A DNA stretch of 64,000 nt from Salmonella enterica subsp. enterica serovar Typhimurium str. LT2 (GCF_000006945.2 NC_003197.2:1550001-1614000); one strand, 5' to 3'; counted from the first letter of the stretch, positions 51,176 to 60,681 are shown. Numbers and translations are program-made. Notes: generated from the sequence alone by a model not told the origin.

Positions 51176-52564
51176 ATGACCATGATGACTGCAACACAGG
51201 CGTTATCCGTGAATCCTGCGACCGGCCAGACGCTGGCGGCAATGCCCTGGGCTAACGCGCAAGAGATTGAACATGCGCTGAGTCTGGCGGCGAGCGGTTT
51301 CAAAAAGTGGAAAATGACATCGGTAGCGCAACGGGCGCAAACATTACGCGATATTGGTCAGGCGCTTCGCGCTCATGCAGAAGAGATGGCGCAATGTATT
51401 ACGCGTGAAATGGGTAAACCCATAAAGCAGGCGCGTGCGGAAGTGACGAAATCCGCCGCGTTATGCGACTGGTATGCGGAACATGGCCCGGCAATGCTGA
51501 ATCCTGAGCCTACGTTGGTAGAAAATCAGCAGGCGGTGATTGAATACCGTCCGCTGGGCGTCATTCTGGCGATAATGCCGTGGAATTTTCCTTTATGGCA
51601 GGTGTTACGCGGGGCAGTGCCGATACTGCTGGCGGGGAATAGCTACTTGTTAAAACATGCGCCCAATGTCACGGGTTGCGCGCAGATGATAGCCCGAATC
51701 TTGGCGGAAGCCGGTACTCCCGCTGGCGTCTATGGATGGGTGAACGCTAATAATGAGGGCGTGAGTCAGATGATTAACGATCCGCGAATCGCGGCGGTGA
51801 CGGTGACCGGTAGCGTGCGCGCCGGCGCGGCGATTGGCGCTCAGGCTGGGGCGGCGCTGAAAAAGTGCGTACTGGAACTGGGTGGCTCGGATCCGTTTAT
51901 TGTACTCAATGATGCCGATCTCGAGTTGGCGGTAAAAGCTGCGGTTGCCGGACGCTATCAAAACACCGGACAAGTCTGCGCCGCCGCCAAACGTTTTATT
52001 GTCGAAGAGGGCATTGCGCAGGCGTTTACCGATCGTTTTGTGGCGGCTGCCGCAGCATTAAAGATGGGTGATCCTCTGGTTGAAGAGAATGACCTGGGGC
52101 CGATGGCGCGCTTTGATTTGCGTGATGAACTCCATCAACAGGTGCAGGCTTCCGTCGCCGAAGGCGCACGGCTACTGTTGGGCGGGGAGAAAATCGCCGG
52201 GGAGGGCAACTATTATGCCGCGACCGTTCTGGCGGATGTTACACCTGACATGACGGCATTTCGTCAGGAACTTTTTGGGCCTGTTGCCGCCATTACCGTC
52301 GCAAAAGATGCGGCGCACGCCCTCGCGCTGGCGAATGACAGTGAGTTTGGCCTGTCGGCGACGATCTTTACCGCCGACGATACGCTGGCCGCGGAGATGG
52401 CGGCGCGTCTTGAGTGCGGTGGGGTATTCATTAATGGTTACAGCGCCAGCGATGCGCGTGTGGCATTCGGCGGGGTGAAGAAAAGCGGCTTCGGTCGCGA
52501 GCTTTCGCACTTTGGTTTACACGAATTTTGTAATGTGCAGACCGTCTGGAAGAACCGCGTCTAA
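51176..52564 (+). CDS. sad: Succinate-semialdehyde dehydrogenase Sad (YneI)
   Basis: NAD-preferring aldehyde dehydrogenase of 462 residues that converts succinate semialdehyde to succinate in putrescine and GABA catabolism. The nucleophile Cys268 lies in GQVCAAAKRF and the general-base Glu in LELGGSDPF. A helical segment GSVRAGAAIGAQAG follows the cofactor site. The ATG at 51176 follows GAGAAAG. glsB begins 72 bases later, and the pair is conserved in E. coli. Confidence 0.97.
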   Translation: MTMMTATQALSVNPATGQTLAAMPWANAQEIEHALSLAASGFKKWKMTSVAQRAQTLRDIGQALRAHAEEMAQCITREMGKPIKQARAEVTKSAALCDWYAEHGPAMLNPEPTLVENQQAVIEYRPLGVILAIMPWNFPLWQVLRGAVPILLAGNSYLLKHAPNVTGCAQMIARILAEAGTPAGVYGWVNANNEGVSQMINDPRIAAVTVTGSVRAGAAIGAQAGAALKKCVLELGGSDPFIVLNDADLELAVKAAVAGRYQNTGQVCAAAKRFIVEEGIAQAFTDRFVAAAAALKMGDPLVEENDLGPMARFDLRDELHQQVQASVAEGARLLLGGEKIAGEGNYYAATVLADVTPDMTAFRQELFGPVAAITVAKDAAHALALANDSEFGLSATIFTADDTLAAEMAARLECGGVFINGYSASDARVAFGGVKKSGFGRELSHFGLHEFCNVQTVWKNRV

Positions 52565-52636
52565 TCGCCCTGACGTCGCGTGGCGCCCTCTGCTATACTC
52601 GCAGGCCTTTTCAGACCTGCGAGCAAGGAGCATGTT

Positions 52637-53563
52637 GTGGCCAGGGCCATGGATAATGCAATTTTAGAGACGATTTTACAGCGCGTTCGCCCCCTCATTG
52701 GCCAGGGCAAAGTCGCTGACTATATTCCGGCATTAGCGTCCGTCGAAGGTTCAAAGCTGGGGATAGCGATTTGTACCGTGGACGGGCAGCATTATCAGGC
52801 GGGCGATGCGCACGAACGCTTCTCTATTCAGTCTATTTCGAAAGTGCTCAGTCTGGTGGTGGCGATGCGTCATTATCCGGAAGAGGAGATCTGGCAGCGC
52901 GTCGGAAAAGATCCTTCCGGCTCGCCGTTCAATTCGTTGGTTCAGTTAGAGATGGAACAAGGCATCCCGCGTAATCCATTTATTAATGCGGGCGCGCTGG
53001 TGGTATGCGACATGTTGCAAGGCCGGCTTAGCGCGCCGCGTCAGCGGATGCTGGAAGTTGTGCGCGCGCTTTGCGGCGTATCGGATATTACGTATGACGC
53101 TACGGTCGCGCGCTCTGAATTTGAGCATTCCGCCCGTAACGCCGCTATTGCCTGGCTGATGAAATCATTCGGTAATTTTCATCATGATGTGCCTACCGTG
53201 TTGCAAAATTACTTTCACTACTGTGCGTTGAAAATGAGCTGCATGGAACTGGCGAGGACGTTTGTCTTTCTGGCGAATCAGGGCGAGGCGTTTCATCTCG
53301 ACGAGCCGGTAGTGACCCCCATGCAGGCCCGGCAGATTAATGCGCTAATGGCGACCAGCGGGATGTATCAGAATGCCGGCGAGTTTGCCTGGCGGGTGGG
53401 ATTGCCCGCTAAATCCGGCGTGGGCGGCGGTATTGTCGCCATAGTGCCGCATGAAATGGCGATTGCCGTCTGGAGTCCGGAGCTGGATCCTGCGGGAAAC
53501 TCTCTGGCAGGTATCGCCGCGCTTGAGCAATTAACACAAACGTTAGGACGTTCGGTATACTGA
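52637..53563 (+). CDS. glsB: Glutaminase GlsB (YneH)
   Basis: Serine-dependent glutaminase of 308 residues producing glutamate and ammonia. The catalytic Ser-x-x-Lys motif is Ser66-Ile-Ser-Lys69 (FSIQSISKVLSL), and KSGVGGGI near residue 256 lines the site. The start is GTG at 52637 with AAGGAG; the ORF start at 52580 has no support. The stop codon overlaps the yneG start (TGATG), so they are coupled. Confidence 0.96.
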   Translation: MARAMDNAILETILQRVRPLIGQGKVADYIPALASVEGSKLGIAICTVDGQHYQAGDAHERFSIQSISKVLSLVVAMRHYPEEEIWQRVGKDPSGSPFNSLVQLEMEQGIPRNPFINAGALVVCDMLQGRLSAPRQRMLEVVRALCGVSDITYDATVARSEFEHSARNAAIAWLMKSFGNFHHDVPTVLQNYFHYCALKMSCMELARTFVFLANQGEAFHLDEPVVTPMQARQINALMATSGMYQNAGEFAWRVGLPAKSGVGGGIVAIVPHEMAIAVWSPELDPAGNSLAGIAALEQLTQTLGRSVY

Positions 53564-53922
53564 TGAATGCGCTTGAACCGCTCTTTGCCCGCCTGGCGCG
53601 ATCGACATTTCGTTCGCGTTTTCGTCTCGGGATAAAAGAAAGACAATATTGCTGGGATAAAGGCGCGGAGGTGATTGATAAACACGCCGCCGATTTTATC
53701 GCCCAGCGACTGGCGCCAGCTCACCCGGCGAATGATGGTAAGCAAACGCCGATGCGGGGCCATCCGGTATTTATCGCGCAACATGCGACGGCAACCTGCT
53801 GTCGCGGGTGCCTGGCGAAGTGGCACCAGATACCTCAGGGAGAACCGCTGAGCGAAGCGCAGCAACAGTATATTGTCAGCGTTATCCATTACTGGCTGGT
53901 CATACAAATGAATCAGCGGTAG
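53563..53922 (+). CDS. yneG: DUF4186 protein YneG
   Basis: Soluble protein of 119 residues of the DUF4186 family, with Cys residues in QATATCCRGCLAKWH (about 70-83) that could bind a metal. Function is unknown. It is translated from the TGATG junction with glsB and is the last gene of sad-glsB-yneG. Confidence 0.9.
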   Translation: MNALEPLFARLARSTFRSRFRLGIKERQYCWDKGAEVIDKHAADFIAQRLAPAHPANDGKQTPMRGHPVFIAQHATATCCRGCLAKWHQIPQGEPLSEAQQQYIVSVIHYWLVIQMNQR

Positions 53923-54178
53923 AGCAGCGCGTCGTTGCTGACGCTTTCCCTGATAAATTACCCTCATACCACTGATAGCAGCCGTTGACCGTCATATATC
54001 TCATGCGCTGAAGCGCATATTTAGTTACAACATACAGTTAGTTGTTTTTTTTCAACGCCTGTCAGCACTGTGCAAAAAAATGTTCTACAGGGCAGGGAAC
54101 CCGTGTATCACCAGAAGCTTGCAACCTTGATCTGGATCACGTTTAATGACAGTGCTTTTTCACCAGCTGAAGATAATC

Positions 54179-55093
54179 ATGATCGTTAGACCACAACAGC
54201 ACTGGATTCGCCTGATATTTGTCTGGCATGGTTCCGTGTTATCTAAAATCTTTTCACGACTACTCCTTAACTTTCTTCTTTCTATCGCCGTTATTATCAT
54301 GCTGCCCTGGTACACAATGCTGGGTATTAAGTTTACCCTTGCGCCGTTTAGCATACTGGGCGTCGCTATCGCCATTTTTCTTGGGTTTCGCAATAATGCC
54401 TGTTATGCGCGTTACGTCGAAGCCCGACATTTGTGGGGGCAGTTGATGATCGCTTCACGCTCAATACTGCGAGAGGTGAAAACAACCTTGCCTGATGAAC
54501 GCGGTATCGAGGATTTTGTTCGGTTACAAATCGCTTTTGCCCACTGTTTGCGTATGACATTGCGTCGACAGCCTCAAACGCAAGTTCTGGGAAACTATCT
54601 TGACCAGGAGGCGTTACAGAAAGTTGTCGCTTCCCATTCCCCCGCTAACCGTATCTTATTGCTGATGGGAGAGTGGCTGGCGATTCGCCGCCGCAGCGGA
54701 AAGCTTTCCGATATTTTATTTCATAGCCTCAACAACCGCTTAAATGATATGTCGTCAGTATTGGCCGGCTGTGAGCGCATCGCCAACACGCCGGTGCCTT
54801 TTGCCTATACGTTAATTTTGCATCGTACGGTTTATCTTTTCTGCATTATGTTGCCATTTGCACTGGTGGTTGATCTGCACTATATGACGCCGTTTATTTC
54901 GGTGCTGATTTCTTATACGTTTATCGCGCTGGATGCGTTAGCAGAAGAGTTGGAAGATCCGTTCGGTACTGAAAATAATGATTTACCGCTGGATGCGATA
55001 TGCAATGCGATAGAAATCGATTTACTGCAAATGAATGATGAAAGGGATATTCCGGCAAAACGGATACCGGATAAACGCTATCAACTGACCTGA
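54179..55093 (+). CDS. yneE: Bestrophin-family membrane protein YneE
   Basis: Membrane protein of 304 residues of the bestrophin/UPF0187 family of anion (or cation) channels. The N-terminal hydrophobic pair and the conserved FLGFRNNACYARYVEAR segment (about 65-81) are followed by late helices and the acidic LAEELEDPFGTENNDLP loop (about 262-278). The ATG at 54179 matches the E. coli start. The channel function has not been shown for this member. Confidence 0.9.
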   Translation: MIVRPQQHWIRLIFVWHGSVLSKIFSRLLLNFLLSIAVIIMLPWYTMLGIKFTLAPFSILGVAIAIFLGFRNNACYARYVEARHLWGQLMIASRSILREVKTTLPDERGIEDFVRLQIAFAHCLRMTLRRQPQTQVLGNYLDQEALQKVVASHSPANRILLLMGEWLAIRRRSGKLSDILFHSLNNRLNDMSSVLAGCERIANTPVPFAYTLILHRTVYLFCIMLPFALVVDLHYMTPFISVLISYTFIALDALAEELEDPFGTENNDLPLDAICNAIEIDLLQMNDERDIPAKRIPDKRYQLT

Positions 55094-55148
55094 GCTCGAC
55101 TTAACTGGCGCAGAATGTTCATCTGCGCCATAACCTGAATAGCAAAGT

Positions 55149-55676
55149 TTAATAGCCTTCTCCAACGCCGGTTTTGGCTGGACCGGAGTAGTGGACATGA
55201 ACGATTCGCCATCCTGTGTTTGGTATCTTCGCCCACACCTGGCTTTCGCGGCCTGTCGTGTGTTGAGTCTGCCCATTATCACGGCGTACCGCGGTAAAAT
55301 GCCAGTCGAACTCTGCAACGGCGGCATTGCCATACACATGAATAGCAGGGGGAGCGTCCAGTTTTAATGTGCGTTTGCTGAAGGTTTTACCCATAGTGGT
55401 GCCATAAAAATTTTCAGCGATCTGCGACCATCCGCGTTCGTGACCGCGTGGATGAATAAAACTGGTTTCCGGTGAAACATAAAAGAGCTGCTTGCCTAAC
55501 GTTGGGTCTGCCTTATCTATTGAATAAAGGTAACGGTTAATGCCTTCTGTAATTTCTTGTTTAACGGTCGACGTAGCTTCATTTTGTGCGGCGGTTGGCG
55601 TTGCCGCTGATGCCGATGACGCCATCAGAGTTAACGTTATCGCGGCGGCCGAAAACAATAGTGACGTTTTTTGCAT
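55149..55676 (-). CDS. SnoaL-like (DUF4440-type) periplasmic protein
   Basis: Exported protein of 175 residues from the ATG at 55676. A signal peptide (MQKTSLLFSAAAITLTLMAS then SASA) precedes an NTF2/SnoaL-like domain (GINRYLYSIDKADPTLGKQLF, EFDWHFTAVRRDNG, GWRIVHVHYSG). The fold is a cone with a pocket, often with no enzyme activity known. It has no E. coli K-12 counterpart here (STM1528-like). The ORF from 55691 would add five residues. It stands alone before the porin. Function is unknown. Confidence 0.7.
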   Translation of the reverse strand: MQKTSLLFSAAAITLTLMASSASAATPTAAQNEATSTVKQEITEGINRYLYSIDKADPTLGKQLFYVSPETSFIHPRGHERGWSQIAENFYGTTMGKTFSKRTLKLDAPPAIHVYGNAAVAEFDWHFTAVRRDNGQTQHTTGRESQVWAKIPNTGWRIVHVHYSGPAKTGVGEGY

Positions 55677-55691
55677 AATAGTTATACCCAT

Positions 55692-56407
55692 ATGGTCTGT
55701 TTTTGAGACGCTTTATCTTTCCTGTTACGTTCACCTTTATACTAAAGGAGCATGGCTCACGAACAATAAAAAACATCCTTCTATAAAACTACCCCGAAAA
55801 GGGAGTAGTGCAATTAAGAATATCGTATTTGTTTGTAACGGCATGACTCAAAATATCAACATTTAGAGTTTCAGTATTGTTGTTGTCCATTGACTTACTT
55901 TTATTTTTATTACCACTGGTAAATAGTTAATCTTATGAATAGTGATACACAAATGACCGTTTGCGCTATGTGATAATTAACCATAGTAAAAATACACGAA
56001 GCGAAGAAGTGCTATTTCAGTAGTACTGATATTTTCATAACGCTAATTTAAAAATAAATGTAAACGTAACAAATTATACACAAAAATAAGAAGGGCTGTG
56101 GCCTCAACTGACTGGATTATGATTCCGTCTTACCGAATGTCAGCCGAATGTTCAGTGCCATTCTCGCCCTGGCATCCCCGACCGTAAGCCTGTTCTCTAC
56201 TGGTAACCCCCTTGTTATTACAGCAGAAAACAGGGCATATCATTGATGTAGTCATGCTTAACTTGCATTTTAACATCACTAATACATAGCAAGCTAATAT
56301 TACACTTTGAAACTTAACGCACGGTAATTGTTAGTGATATTGTCCTGGACAGTTCCGCGAGCAGGCTTTGCGGAAAGTCCAAAAATAAGACAAATAAGGC
56401 ATATAAA
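55692..56407. other. AT-rich upstream region of the porin
   Basis: This 716-base region is AT-rich and lacks a convincing gene. A plus-strand ORF at 55540-55866 overlaps the SnoaL gene and is a shadow. Long upstream regions are usual for OmpR-controlled porins. Binding sites could not be assigned with confidence. Confidence 0.5.
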
Positions 56408-57526
56408 ATGAAAAAAGTAGTGGTGTTATCTGCGGTAGCCGCAGCCGTAATGATGGCTGGAGCCGCCAACGCAGCAGAAATCTATAACAAGGATGGCAAT
56501 AAACTGGATTTGTATGGCAAGGTCGACGGCCTGCATTATTTTTCCAGTAATCATAGTACGGATGGCGATCAATCTTATATCCGTATGGGTATTAAAGGCG
56601 AGACTCAAATTACCGATCAACTAACCGGTTTTGGACAGTGGGAGTATCAGGTCAACGCCAATCGTCCGGAAGATGGTGACTCCAGCGGTTCCCCGCAAAG
56701 CTGGACGCGTCTCGGTTTTGCTGGTTTGGCATTTGCCGATATGGGGTCTGTTGATTATGGTCGTAACTATGGCGTGTTATACGACATTGGTTCATGGACT
56801 GACGTACTGCCTGAATTTGGTAATGATTCGTATGAAGCTTCCGATAATTTTATGACCGGACGCGCGAATGGCGTTCTGACTTATCGCAATAATGATTTCT
56901 TTGGTCTGGTTGATGGTCTGAATATTGCGTTGCAGTATCAGGGTAAAAATGACGGCCTGTCGAAAGAAGGCGATCCTTTAAGTAATAATGCCAGAAAAAG
57001 TATCGCGTACCAGAATGGCGATGGTTTCGGGGCATCAGCGACATATGATTTGGGCATGGGGGTGAGCCTGGGGGCAGCCTATACCAGTTCCAAACGCACG
57101 CTTGATCAGATGACGCAAGATAAATACGACAATGGCGACCGCGCTGAAGCCTGGACTGGCGGCGTGAAGTATGATGCCAATAATATTTACCTGGCGGCAA
57201 ACTATACCCGTACTTATGATATGACCTATATGGGCGATACATTGGGCGGCTTTGCACATAAAACCGATAACTGGGAAATGGTAGGGCAATATCAATTTGA
57301 TAATGGCTTACGCCCGTCACTGGCGTTCCTGCAATCCAGAGCCAATGATGTTGATGGACTGGGTTCGTTCGACCTTGTGAAATATATTGATGTGGGTTCC
57401 TACTACTACTTCAATAAAAATATGTCCGCGTATGTTGACTACAAAATCAATCTGCTAAAAGATGGCAACCCATCGAATCCTAATACAGACAACACCGTGG
57501 CGCTCGGCTTAGTCTACGAGTTTTGA
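56408..57526 (+). CDS. OmpC/OmpF-family outer membrane porin
   Basis: General porin of 372 residues. A 22-residue signal peptide (MKKVVVLSAVAAAVMMAGAANA) precedes AEIYNKDGNKLDLYGK. Loop 3 shows DVLPEFGNDSYEASDNFMTG and the barrel ends VALGLVYEF with the terminal Phe needed for assembly. It is STM1530-like in position; I hesitate over whether OmpS2 is the proper name. It is a close relative of ompN at position 1. It precedes the hydrogenase 5 genes but on the opposite strand. Confidence 0.85.
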   Translation: MKKVVVLSAVAAAVMMAGAANAAEIYNKDGNKLDLYGKVDGLHYFSSNHSTDGDQSYIRMGIKGETQITDQLTGFGQWEYQVNANRPEDGDSSGSPQSWTRLGFAGLAFADMGSVDYGRNYGVLYDIGSWTDVLPEFGNDSYEASDNFMTGRANGVLTYRNNDFFGLVDGLNIALQYQGKNDGLSKEGDPLSNNARKSIAYQNGDGFGASATYDLGMGVSLGAAYTSSKRTLDQMTQDKYDNGDRAEAWTGGVKYDANNIYLAANYTRTYDMTYMGDTLGGFAHKTDNWEMVGQYQFDNGLRPSLAFLQSRANDVDGLGSFDLVKYIDVGSYYYFNKNMSAYVDYKINLLKDGNPSNPNTDNTVALGLVYEF

Positions 57527-57626
57527 TAAAACTTGCTGATTAAGACAGTTTAGGGATACCCTCCTTTTCCCAAAACTGTGTCACTGCTTAACCTTTATTA
57601 TTGTTAATTTATTCTTTTATTATTTC

Positions 57627-57650
57627 AGGACGCTTCTGGCGTCCTTTTTT
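57627..57650 (+). terminator. Terminator of the porin gene
   Basis: Stem AGGACGC / GCGTCCT with a 5-base loop, followed by a T-run, 101 bases after the porin stop. Confidence 0.85.
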
Positions 57651-57666
57651 ATTGACTATTCGTTGA

Positions 57667-58008
57667 CTATTCGACTTCGATCTCGCGAATGCGCATTCTG
57701 CTACTGTCATCTATCTGCACTTTGCCTGAATGACAAAGGGGACAACAGAGTGTGGATGTTTGAGAGGTGAAGGGTTGATTACAGGACAGACACCAACCTT
57801 GCGCCGGTGCGATAGTAATGTGGAAACGCGCATTGTCAGCAAGGGTATGACGAGCGGCGACGTCCAGGCCAAAATGCAGCGCCGGCACCTCAACACAGGC
57901 CATAACGCCAATCTCCAGCCAGACTTGCTTTACCTTGCTGAACTGGTGATTTACTGCCTGTTCCTCCAGCAATTCGATAATATTTTGCGCCAGGGCTAAT
58001 TCATGCAT
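57667..58008 (-). CDS. hydI: Hydrogenase nickel-insertion protein HydI (HypA family)
   Basis: HypA/HybF homologue of 113 residues that delivers nickel to the large subunit. The N-terminal Ni ligands Met1-His2-Glu3 and the zinc site Cys73, Cys76, Cys89, Cys92 (CLSC...CPLC) are intact. It is the last gene of the hyd operon, 12 bases after hydH. It may replace HypA for hydrogenase 5. Confidence 0.92.
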   Translation of the reverse strand: MHELALAQNIIELLEEQAVNHQFSKVKQVWLEIGVMACVEVPALHFGLDVAARHTLADNARFHITIAPAQGWCLSCNQPFTSQTSTLCCPLCHSGKVQIDDSSRMRIREIEVE

Positions 58009-58020
58009 GGGCCAGCTCCT

Positions 58021-58908
58021 TCATTCAACAATATTTACGGCGACACAAGGATCAATTACCTGTAACTGTTGCGACCACAATGAGAGTGGAATAGTGGCCA
58101 GTTCGCGAGCAATGACGCCGTCAGGTTGGGCGTGACGTGTGGTAGGCGAGATAATACGGTAATCAAGAATATTGCCTGACGTCGTCAGTCTGGCCTGATG
58201 AACTAACCATCCTCGCGCGGTTTCCACTACCGCTATTTTCCATTCGCCATCATCAAAACGATTCCAGCGCAGGGTGGGAAGGGCGCTCAAACTTCGGGCG
58301 AGCGTAATGCAGCGGGCCAGCAGACGTAGCGCAGTCGTTTTACCGCTAAGACAACAGGCTGACAGCAGCGGATATTCGATAGCCAGAGGCGAGACATCCA
58401 GGGGACCATGGGTTATTAACGTATGGTCCGGGGACGATGCCATCGGTAGTGTAGGTGTAATGATATTCTGTACTGCCGCCAGCCAGCGGGCGGTTTCAGA
58501 ACGCTCTTGCAAAAACCAGGCTTCCCAGCCCTTTACGCCAGCGGCAAGCCAGGTCTGAGGATCATCGTCAAAAAAGATTGTGCTTGCCAGCGGGGATAAC
58601 TCTCCGCGACGTAACAACGCCCATTCTTCAGCGGTTGCCTGTCGGTGGCTAAACAGGGGGAGCCAGTCTGTCAACGCGCGACGGAGCGTTTCTCGCGCCA
58701 GCTCTTGTTGTGCGGCCTGCATATCTGGCTTCTTTTCAGGAAACAACAGTAAAGCCGCCGCCGCGCTGTGCGCCTGAGCGCACAACGTAAACAAACGTGA
58801 AATAAGCGTTTTTGCGTATACCGGCGTTGCGCCCTGTAACAAACGACCGATCGGCGCCTCCTGCCAGATAATCCGTAGCGGGTGAGAATAGACGGTCAAT
58901 CTTTGCAC
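58021..58908 (-). CDS. hydH: Hydrogenase 5 accessory protein HydH (HupK/HoxV-like)
   Basis: Accessory protein of 295 residues. The C-terminus reads VIDPCVAVNIVE: it resembles the large-subunit motif DPCxxC but position 291 is Val instead of the second Cys, and the N-terminal Cys pair of HydB is missing. Such degenerate paralogues are the HupK/HoxV family, thought to hold the Fe(CN)2CO group during assembly. It overlaps the 3' end of hydG by 13 bases. Confidence 0.8.
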   Translation of the reverse strand: MQRLTVYSHPLRIIWQEAPIGRLLQGATPVYAKTLISRLFTLCAQAHSAAAALLLFPEKKPDMQAAQQELARETLRRALTDWLPLFSHRQATAEEWALLRRGELSPLASTIFFDDDPQTWLAAGVKGWEAWFLQERSETARWLAAVQNIITPTLPMASSPDHTLITHGPLDVSPLAIEYPLLSACCLSGKTTALRLLARCITLARSLSALPTLRWNRFDDGEWKIAVVETARGWLVHQARLTTSGNILDYRIISPTTRHAQPDGVIARELATIPLSLWSQQLQVIDPCVAVNIVE

Positions 58909-59957
58909 GAACTATTACCTTCATCGATCACCATAAACCCGGACTTACTGGTTTCGCAAACCGGACAGCACCAGTAATCAGGTAACTGGTTGAAGGGCAC
59001 GCCGGGTGGAATTTGCCATACATCATCGCCCAGCGCAGGGTCGTAAACCCACCAACATACTTTGCACTCCATGCGCACCACTGGCTCATTTTCTGTGACC
59101 GGGTATTCTTTCAACCATTCCAACGTATTTTTTAGCCCCGCGTAGGCATCTTCAATATCGTCGATGCCTGCAACGGCGATATCAGGAATGTCCGCTATCT
59201 CAATCATATCTTGCAGTAATGTATTCATATCATTGAAATAGTTGACCCGCCATACGCCGGGAAAATGCGTGCTTACAATCCGGCATTTACCATATCCGCG
59301 TGAAAAAATAGCGCTACAGCCTTCGCCTAAAAAATGATCCAGATACTCGCGATCGGCATCGTTTACTGGCAACAGCGTTAAGTTAATGATATGTGGCTCT
59401 TTTACCGGCTGTTTTACGCGCTCGGCTATTTCATGCGCGATAAAGGCGCCATTCATCAATCCCGCCGGTTGTGGCGGCAATTCTGGCGTAATCGGCGGCT
59501 GCGGATGCGTCTGCCAGATGCTCTCTGGGATCGGGCCAATGATAATTTCATCGGCAACCCGTTGCTGGTCAGCGTTATATTCACGCACACGCCAGACGCC
59601 CGTAAAAACCGTCTCCTGAATACGCTGTTCTTTTCCATCGGATAATAGTACCCGGGCGGAGATTTCACCTTCGCCGAGCAGTTGATCCAATAAACCGCTA
59701 TTCTGTTGCTCAGTGGCATTCAGCTTATAGCTCAGGGGAAAGGGGAGCGTTGCCACCGGGTTATCCATATCGCGAATAAGCGTAGTCAGGATGTGTCTGG
59801 CAACACGGAGCTCAGCGGGCAGCGCCTGTTCCGGTAAAACCGGCGTCAGCGGGAGATTAATGCCGGCGGGGATGGGAAGAAAGTTAAAGTCTTCCTCTTC
59901 TGGCTGCGATCCTGGTCCGGCAATATTAACGACTGGAATAGTTCTGGAATGATTCAC
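58896..59957 (-). CDS. hydG: HydG: HyaF/HupH accessory protein fused to a rubredoxin
   Basis: Protein of 353 residues. Residues about 1-285 are of the HyaF/HupH type needed for maturation of oxygen-tolerant hydrogenases. The last 60 residues form a rubredoxin-like domain: Cys298-x-x-Cys301 (CKVCWWVYDP) and Cys331-Pro-Val-Cys334, matching HupI of other bacteria. The joining of HupH and HupI into one chain differs from many operons, where they are separate genes. It starts 17 bases after hydF. Confidence 0.88.
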   Translation of the reverse strand: MNHSRTIPVVNIAGPGSQPEEEDFNFLPIPAGINLPLTPVLPEQALPAELRVARHILTTLIRDMDNPVATLPFPLSYKLNATEQQNSGLLDQLLGEGEISARVLLSDGKEQRIQETVFTGVWRVREYNADQQRVADEIIIGPIPESIWQTHPQPPITPELPPQPAGLMNGAFIAHEIAERVKQPVKEPHIINLTLLPVNDADREYLDHFLGEGCSAIFSRGYGKCRIVSTHFPGVWRVNYFNDMNTLLQDMIEIADIPDIAVAGIDDIEDAYAGLKNTLEWLKEYPVTENEPVVRMECKVCWWVYDPALGDDVWQIPPGVPFNQLPDYWCCPVCETSKSGFMVIDEGNSSCKD

Positions 59958-59974
59958 GTGTGTTACCTTTCATT

Positions 59975-60385
59975 CTATTGCGTGATAACGGGAATATCCT
60001 GACGATAGCCCGGTGTGGTCAGCAATGCGGCCACCCGCTGAGAGTATTCTTGCCAGCTATATAATCCCGCCAGACTGCCGACAAAACGGTGCTGGCGAAA
60101 GAAAAGCAGCGCCGGATATTTCAGAATGCGATACTCCCGGGCGATCAGTTCACTCTGTTCGCTATCCGCAAATGCCGCGGTATAAGACGTCGCCGGAAAT
60201 TGCTTGAGGATCTCCGGGATGATGACCCAACTGTCGGCGACTTCCGGATGTTTGTTGGGGTCGCTTTGCAGCAAAACCAGCAGAGTCGGATGCGCATTAA
60301 TCAACGACGGGAGCGTTTGCGCATCGGTAACCAGAAAGCCTTTATCCGCCAGTGGACAAACAGGATTTTGGGGTGAGATAGTCAT
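59975..60385 (-). CDS. hydF: HydF: HyaE/HupG accessory protein
   Basis: Protein of 136 residues of the HyaE/HupG family, a thioredoxin-fold chaperone that binds the small-subunit Tat signal. The usual active CxxC of thioredoxin is absent, which is normal for the family (LQSDPNKHPEVADS). It overlaps hydE by 4 bases (ATGA). Confidence 0.88.
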   Translation of the reverse strand: MTISPQNPVCPLADKGFLVTDAQTLPSLINAHPTLLVLLQSDPNKHPEVADSWVIIPEILKQFPATSYTAAFADSEQSELIAREYRILKYPALLFFRQHRFVGSLAGLYSWQEYSQRVAALLTTPGYRQDIPVITQ

Positions 60386-60681
60386 TTTTTTAAATGCTCC
60401 GGTAATTCAGGCGTGCGAGACAATAAATCGGCAAAACCGGTCAGCGGATCGCTTTGCGTGAGCATGGCCTGTTCCAGTGAGTCCAGCGCCGCCAGTACCT
60501 CAGCGGCTTCCGCTTCGTCCATTTCTCGTCGTGCTGCGCCGCCAAATGTCAGCAGCCATGCGCCTGCTAAGGGGGGAGCCACAAGCCGAATATCAACGTC
60601 GATAAGCTCGCCGTGTCGGTCGCGGCATTTGGCGAACCACTGACCGGGTGAAATAACCTGCACAGGAACGCCAATACACAT
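60382..60681 (-). CDS. hydE: HydE: HypC/HupF-family chaperone
   Basis: Chaperone of 99 residues with the essential Met1-Cys2 (MCIGVPVQV), needed to carry the iron group to the large subunit. The upstream ATG of the open frame (60726) would bury Cys2, so the start is 60681. It shares the A of its ATG with the hydD stop (TAATG), and ends in an ATGA overlap with hydF. Confidence 0.93.
   Translation of the reverse strand: MCIGVPVQVISPGQWFAKCRDRHGELIDVDIRLVAPPLAGAWLLTFGGAARREMDEAEAAEVLAALDSLEQAMLTQSDPLTGFADLLSRTPELPEHLKK

Noticed and set aside
57650..57672. Tandem repeat TTGACTATTCG before the hydI stop
   Set aside because: It is only two copies of an 11-base unit. It is probably a replication slip with no clear function.
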